From Bacteroidales bacterium Bact_09 (GTDB lineage Bacteria; Bacteroidota; Bacteroidia; Bacteroidales; UBA932), in NCBI GenBank assembly GCA_001603455.1, contig LUZA01000025.1, forward strand, positions 1 through 64,000: a stretch of DNA of 64,000 bases. The letters run 5' to 3'. The notes under the pieces were generated by a model. That model was given only the letters and a program-made list of their open reading frames with translations, ran no database searches and was not told the origin of the DNA. A program made the translations under genes and the position numbers. How positions within the stretch are numbered: the first letter of the stretch is position 1; every line of letters starts with the position of its first letter. Below are positions 59,965 to 64,000 of this stretch, one piece after another.

Positions 59965-61176
59965 ATGAAAAAGTATGCTTATTATTTCCTAGCGGCATTT
60001 GTCGCATGGGCCGTTCTCACCGGATGCGGGAGAGACAGAACTCTGGAAAAACTTTCTGTTATTTCCGACAACATGAAAACGGCTTTTGCACCCGACAGGC
60101 GGGAGAAAGTTTACGAGATCTCTTTTGAAAAACAAAAAAACTCAAAAACTTATACAGCAAAAGGATCGACCACCGAACCCGGCGTGGGACCGGCTTTGAC
60201 AGCTGCTGCTGCCTCTCAGGGTATTCAATTGACAGACAGTATTACTGTATTACCGGATCCCTCTCTCAACGGGTTTATTTACGGAGTAACCTCCCTGTCT
60301 GTGGCCAACCTCAGGTATGAGTCCAGGTATGCAGCTGAATCGGCAACCCAGACGCTGATGGGAATGCCATTGCGCATACTTGATAAAAAAGGAGGCTGGA
60401 CCAGGGTTATGACCCCGGAAGGTTATATTGCATGGGTATCTTCCGGAAGTTTGCAGGAGATGGATCAGGCGGCTTATGACAATTGGATGGCAGCACCTAG
60501 GGTGATCGTGAACAAGCACTATACCTTGTTTAGGGAACAGCCCCTGCCCGGAGCCCCTGTGGTCTCTGACGGGGTGTGGGGCAATATAGTAGAACTGGAA
60601 GGACAGACCTCCTTGTATTACAGGGTAAAATTACCTGACGGGAAACAGGCATACCTTTCGCGTTTTGATGCCGAACCATTCCAACGTTGGGCGCATGATG
60701 CAGATCCATTGCCCGAACATATCATATCGACGGCTATGCAGTTTGTGGGCTTTCCTTACCTGTGGGCCGGCACCTCGGTCAAGGCAATGGATTGCAGCGG
60801 TTTGGTAAAAACGGTTTTCTATCTTAACGGGATCATTCTCCTGCGGGATGCTTCCCAGCAGGCACGTATGGGGGAACCGGTTGATATTACCCAGGGATGG
60901 GATCATCTGAAGATGGGAGATCTGATATTTTTTGGAAGGAGGGCAACAAATGATAATAAGGAAAGCATAACTCATGTGGGGATATATATAGGCGACGGCC
61001 GTTTCATACATTCGGCCGGACGGGTCAGGATCAATTCGCTGGATCCGGCCAGTACTATTTATTACGAAGGATCTGACCGGTTACTGAAAGCGGCCAGGAT
61101 ACTTGGTCATATTGATGACGGAACCCAGGTGATTTCTATCAGGGAACATCCTTGGTACGGGATATCAGCACAGTAG
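59965..61176 (+). CDS. YkfC-like NlpC/P60 murein endopeptidase lipoprotein
   Basis: The 403-residue product has a lipoprotein signal (FVAWAVLTGC). Two SH3-like domains follow (about residues 105-165 and 175-230), then an NlpC/P60 domain with the catalytic Cys in KAMDCSGLVKTVF, His in THVGIYIGDGRFIH and the later polar residue. This matches enzymes that release L-Ala-D-Glu from murein peptides (YkfC type). A YkfB-like epimerase comes next after 23 bases, which supports the pathway. Confidence 0.92.
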   Translation: MKKYAYYFLAAFVAWAVLTGCGRDRTLEKLSVISDNMKTAFAPDRREKVYEISFEKQKNSKTYTAKGSTTEPGVGPALTAAAASQGIQLTDSITVLPDPSLNGFIYGVTSLSVANLRYESRYAAESATQTLMGMPLRILDKKGGWTRVMTPEGYIAWVSSGSLQEMDQAAYDNWMAAPRVIVNKHYTLFREQPLPGAPVVSDGVWGNIVELEGQTSLYYRVKLPDGKQAYLSRFDAEPFQRWAHDADPLPEHIISTAMQFVGFPYLWAGTSVKAMDCSGLVKTVFYLNGIILLRDASQQARMGEPVDITQGWDHLKMGDLIFFGRRATNDNKESITHVGIYIGDGRFIHSAGRVRINSLDPASTIYYEGSDRLLKAARILGHIDDGTQVISIREHPWYGISAQ

Positions 61177-61199
61177 AGCACATATCACATTATTATGAA

Positions 61200-62378
61200 A
61201 TGAAATCTTCAAGACGCGATTTTCTTAAGACATCCATGGCGCTGGCTGCCGTTGCAGCCGTGACAAGTCCGGCCCGTTTGTTTGCTGCAGAAACTAAAAA
61301 ATCATTACAGACAAAAGGTGCCTCCGGAACAGATAAAATGGTACTCACATTTGAACCATTTGAAGCCCGGATGAAACACGTATTCACCATATCGGGGTCC
61401 TCCCGTTCTACCACACCCATAGTACTGACCAGAATTGCATACCAGGGATATGTGGGTTACGGAGAAGCTTCCATGCCCCCGTATCTTGGAGAAAGTACGG
61501 CTTCTGTAATGGATTTCCTCAGGCGGGTGGATCTGAGCCGATTCAGTTCCCCGTTCCAGATGGAAGAGATTCTGACCTATGTGGACAACATCACAACAAA
61601 TAATACGGCGGCCAAATGTGCGGTGGACATCGCCCTGCACGACCTGTGCGGGAAAATTATGGGACAGCCCTGGTGGAAGATATGGGGCTGGAGCAATAAA
61701 GACCTGCCAAGCACTTGCGTTACGGTTGGGTTGGCTTATGCTTCGGACGGGAGCATAGACAAGGAAGAAGTACGCAAAAAGACCCTGGAAACGCTGGATT
61801 ACAATCTGATAAAAGTAAAACTCGGCAATACCGAGGAGAATGACAAGACCATGATCAACACCATCCGGGAAGTGACCGATCTGCCCATAGTGGTGGACGC
61901 CAATCAGGGATGGAAAGAAAAGGGGTATGCGCTCGCAATGATTGAATGGCTGGCCCGGCGTGGTGTCCAGATGGTCGAACAGCCGATGCCCAAACTGATG
62001 CTCGATGAAACAGTCTGGCTGCGCGACCGGAGTCCCCTTCCCATCATGGCCGATGAAGCCTGCCAGCGTCTGTCCGATGTACATAAATTGTACGGGGCCT
62101 ATGACGGTATAAATATAAAATTAATGAAATGCACCGGTATGCGCGAGGCACGGGAAATGATCACCCTGGCCAGAGCGCTTCATATGCGCATTATGATGGG
62201 TTGCATGACAGAAACATCGGTGGCCATTTCGGCAGCTGCTCAATTCGCTAGTCAGCTGGAATGGGCCGATTTGGATGGAAACTGGCTGATAGCCAATGAT
62301 ATATTTACCGGGATGAAAGTGGTTGACGGACACATAACCCTGGAAGACAAACCGGGTATTGGCGTTGAACCGTTATAA
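61200..62378 (+). CDS. L-Ala-D/L-Glu epimerase with Tat signal
   Basis: This enolase-superfamily enzyme would epimerise L-Ala-D-Glu to L-Ala-L-Glu. From the ATG at 61200 the product has 392 residues; it starts with a twin-arginine signal (MKSSRRDFLKTSMALAAVAAV), so it is probably exported folded. The catalytic and metal residues appear in order: LIKVKLG (Lys pair), VVDANQGW, MVEQPMP, ADEAC, and NIKLMKCTG (second Lys). The pairing with the NlpC gene is the basis for the substrate call. Confidence 0.88.
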   Translation: MKSSRRDFLKTSMALAAVAAVTSPARLFAAETKKSLQTKGASGTDKMVLTFEPFEARMKHVFTISGSSRSTTPIVLTRIAYQGYVGYGEASMPPYLGESTASVMDFLRRVDLSRFSSPFQMEEILTYVDNITTNNTAAKCAVDIALHDLCGKIMGQPWWKIWGWSNKDLPSTCVTVGLAYASDGSIDKEEVRKKTLETLDYNLIKVKLGNTEENDKTMINTIREVTDLPIVVDANQGWKEKGYALAMIEWLARRGVQMVEQPMPKLMLDETVWLRDRSPLPIMADEACQRLSDVHKLYGAYDGINIKLMKCTGMREAREMITLARALHMRIMMGCMTETSVAISAAAQFASQLEWADLDGNWLIANDIFTGMKVVDGHITLEDKPGIGVEPL

Positions 62379-62403
62379 TGGATTTTATATAAACCTGAAT
62401 AGT

Positions 62404-62679
62404 ATGCCAAGGAATTTAAGAACATTCAAAAAAGATATTGATTATTTAATAGACGAGGTGATCTCGGATTGCTGTACTTTTATATATATCAATCCCGACA
62501 AGAAAGAGGCAAAGGCCATGGAGGTGCTCAACGAGGCTATTGCCCTGAGGAATGAAATGTTTGATCGTCTGAATAAAATACATGAAAAACCGGCCAGGCC
62601 TCATTTCAAGACTTTGAAAGAAGAATTTCTAAAAAGAGTAGATGCCTTATTTGAAAAAATAAGTGAATTGGCAAAATAG
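62404..62679 (+). CDS. Small helical protein of unknown function
   Basis: The 91-residue product from the ATG at 62404 (MPRNLRTFKKDIDYLIDEVISDCCTFIY) looks all-helical, with charged heptad-like repeats (EEFLKRVDALFEKISELAK) and no signal peptide. I do not recognise a named family. The track's longer start overlaps the epimerase. It lies 25 bases after that gene and overlaps the likely metH start by 17 bases, so all may be in one transcript. Confidence 0.78.
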   Translation: MPRNLRTFKKDIDYLIDEVISDCCTFIYINPDKKEAKAMEVLNEAIALRNEMFDRLNKIHEKPARPHFKTLKEEFLKRVDALFEKISELAK

Positions 62680-64000
62680 TAAACCCGGAATCCTTCTTCA
62701 GGGGCGAATATTGATTTTGGACGGGGCAATGGGTACAATGATCCAGCGCCTTGGGCCGTCTTTCCCCCCGGGAAATGAGGGGAACAATGATATGCTTGTC
62801 CTTACCCGGCCGGAACTCATCCTTTCTATTCATAAGGATTACGTCAAGGCAGGTGCAGACATTGTTACCACCAACACCTTCAATGCCAATCGTATATCCC
62901 AATTGGATTACGGTATGCAGGATCAGGTTTACAAAATAAATTATGAGGCTGCCCGCTTGGCACATGAAAGCGGAGCCATGCTGATAGCCGGATCGATGGG
63001 ACCTACCAACAAATCTGCTTCTATTTCGCCCGATGTTAACCAGCCCGGATTCCGTGCAGTGGATTTTAACACCCTGGTAGAAGCATACCGCGAACAGGCT
63101 CGCGGTTTGAAGGATGGAGGAGTTGACCTGTTTCTGGTCGAGACAGTGTTTGACACATTGAATGCCAAAGCCGCTTTGTTTGCCTTATCGGAAGAGGCGC
63201 CGGGAATCCCTGTTATATTATCGGCAACCATTGGTGACAATTCAGGAAGGGTACTTTCGGGACAGACCATAGAAGCATTTCTGGTTTCGACTGCACATGC
63301 CGGATTATTTGGAGTAGGTTTGAATTGCTCGTTCGGCCCCGATAAGATGCTGCCTTATATGCGAACTCTGTCGCGTTATGCCCTAACGTTCACCAGTGCT
63401 CATCCCAACGCCGGATTACCCGATCTGTACGGCAACTACAACCTTACTCCGGAAAAGATGATTCATCAGGTAAAACCCTATATAGATGAAGGCCTGGTAA
63501 ACATCATCGGGGGATGTTGCGGAACAACCCCTAGTCACATAGCAGCCCTGGCAGCCATGGTCCACCAAAGCAAGGCTCCTGTAAGAAACCCGGGTTCTAC
63601 CGGAGATGCCATGCCTTCCCGCTCAGTGATACTAAGCGGACTGGAAGTGCTGACCGTCCAGGAAGAACCGGCTTTCCTGGTAGTGGGGGAACGCACCAAT
63701 GTTTCGGGAAGCCGCCGGTTTGCACGTCTGATCAATGAGAAAAAATACGACGAAGCACTGGAGATTGCACGGGGTATGGTTCAGGACGGAGCCCATATTC
63801 TGGATGTGAATATGGACGATCCCATGCTGGATGCCCCGGTTGCCATGAGAGAATTTTTACTCAGGCTTGGCTCTGATCCCGAAGTTGCCCGTGTACCCCT
63901 GATGCTGGATTCATCGTGTTGGGAAGTTCTGGAAGCCGGGTTACAATGCATACAGGGCAAGTCTATCGTCAATTCGATCAGTTTGAAAGAGGGACCCGCA
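62663..64000 (+). CDS. metH: Cobalamin-dependent methionine synthase (5' part)
   Basis: MetH transfers the methyl group of methyl-tetrahydrofolate to homocysteine via cobalamin. The ORF runs off the window end, so the track misses it; 446 codons are visible from a GTG at 62663 (TTG at 62711 is an alternative, and there is no in-frame ATG before DGAMGTMIQ). The homocysteine domain is complete: ILILDGAMGTMIQRL, VGLNCSFGPDKM (zinc Cys), and NIIGGCCGTTPSHI (two zinc Cys). The pterin domain begins with FLVVGERTNVSGSRRF, and the cobalamin domain is beyond 64000. No cobalamin riboswitch is seen upstream. Confidence 0.95.
   Translation, partial: MNWQNSKPGILLQGRILILDGAMGTMIQRLGPSFPPGNEGNNDMLVLTRPELILSIHKDYVKAGADIVTTNTFNANRISQLDYGMQDQVYKINYEAARLAHESGAMLIAGSMGPTNKSASISPDVNQPGFRAVDFNTLVEAYREQARGLKDGGVDLFLVETVFDTLNAKAALFALSEEAPGIPVILSATIGDNSGRVLSGQTIEAFLVSTAHAGLFGVGLNCSFGPDKMLPYMRTLSRYALTFTSAHPNAGLPDLYGNYNLTPEKMIHQVKPYIDEGLVNIIGGCCGTTPSHIAALAAMVHQSKAPVRNPGSTGDAMPSRSVILSGLEVLTVQEEPAFLVVGERTNVSGSRRFARLINEKKYDEALEIARGMVQDGAHILDVNMDDPMLDAPVAMREFLLRLGSDPEVARVPLMLDSSCWEVLEAGLQCIQGKSIVNSISLKEGPA

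Noticed and set aside
62380-62720. Possible cobalamin riboswitch before metH
   Set aside because: The DNA upstream is coding and no B12-box-like sequence or hairpin set is visible.
1-64000. Search for tRNA, CRISPR, IS elements, phage or defence genes
   Set aside because: No cloverleaf, repeat array, transposase, integrase or known defence motif was found; all gaps are short and explained.

Overview
The window reads as chromosomal DNA from a Bacteroidota bacterium, most likely of the order Bacteroidales. Supporting signs are the repeated promoter box TAnnTTTG, an L17 protein with a long acidic tail, the GSCFA, DUF4249, DUF4831 and DUF3108 families, an OstA-like protein beside SurA-type isomerases, and a TonB receptor paired with a DUF4249 lipoprotein. 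A complete Rnf complex, with no respiratory oxidase in view, fits an anaerobic or fermentative lifestyle. I cannot name a genus from this sequence. Almost everything is core genome. I found no tRNA, rRNA, IS element, prophage, CRISPR array or recognisable defence island.

Layout. 1-8134: the distal half of the S10/spc/alpha ribosomal supercluster (S8, L6, L18, S5, L30, L15, SecY, Map, IF-1, L36, S13, S11, S4, RpoA, L17), closed by a strong terminator. 8149-11159: tgt, an LptF/LptG-family permease, and a decayed NAD-dependent L-threonine dehydrogenase gene. 11160-17259: a CNT nucleoside transporter, a GSCFA protein, HU, and a TonB receptor with its DUF4249 lipoprotein. 17249-22928 (minus): thiamine pyrophosphokinase, Fmt, a second Lpt permease and AlaS. 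23012-36050 (plus): one gap-free run of 16 genes (two M23 peptidases, MerR, Nif3, zinc ribbon, aminotransferase, DnaB, DUF3108, RseC, RnfBCDGEA, a small TPR-like protein). 36023-44533: cell-wall and transport genes, with a DD-carboxypeptidase, a cyclophilin, Dut, MurF, a GT2 glycosyltransferase, and three transporters on one minus-strand transcript. 44599-50671: an LpxL-type acyltransferase, DUF4831, PepD, the S6-S18-L9 operon and GlyA. 50687-57218: a secreted unknown, then a minus-strand guaB-PpiC/SurA-SurA-OstA block for outer-membrane biogenesis. 57281-64000: an SDF-family symporter, a LOG protein, a radical SAM protein, a YkfC/YkfB-like murein-peptide pair, a small unknown, and the first 446 codons of metH.

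How the parts relate. Several clusters serve the envelope: two Lpt permeases, SurA/OstA, an LpxL-type acyltransferase, MurF, the DD-carboxypeptidase, three families of wall hydrolases, and a murein-tripeptide recycling pair. Rnf would couple reduced ferredoxin and NADH to an ion gradient that could power the secondary transporters seen here.

The most notable features are architectural. Many TAnnTTTG boxes lie 4-7 bases before the start codon, implying leaderless mRNAs. Five of six divergent gene pairs carry such a box on both strands with very short spacers. Five of six convergent pairs overlap at their 3' ends. No obviously new multi-gene system was found; the best leads are these regulatory layouts, a Tgt lacking its zinc cysteines, and an ABC permease with two binding domains but no nearby ATPase. 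Gene functions are assigned by recognising family motifs in the translations, with no database search.
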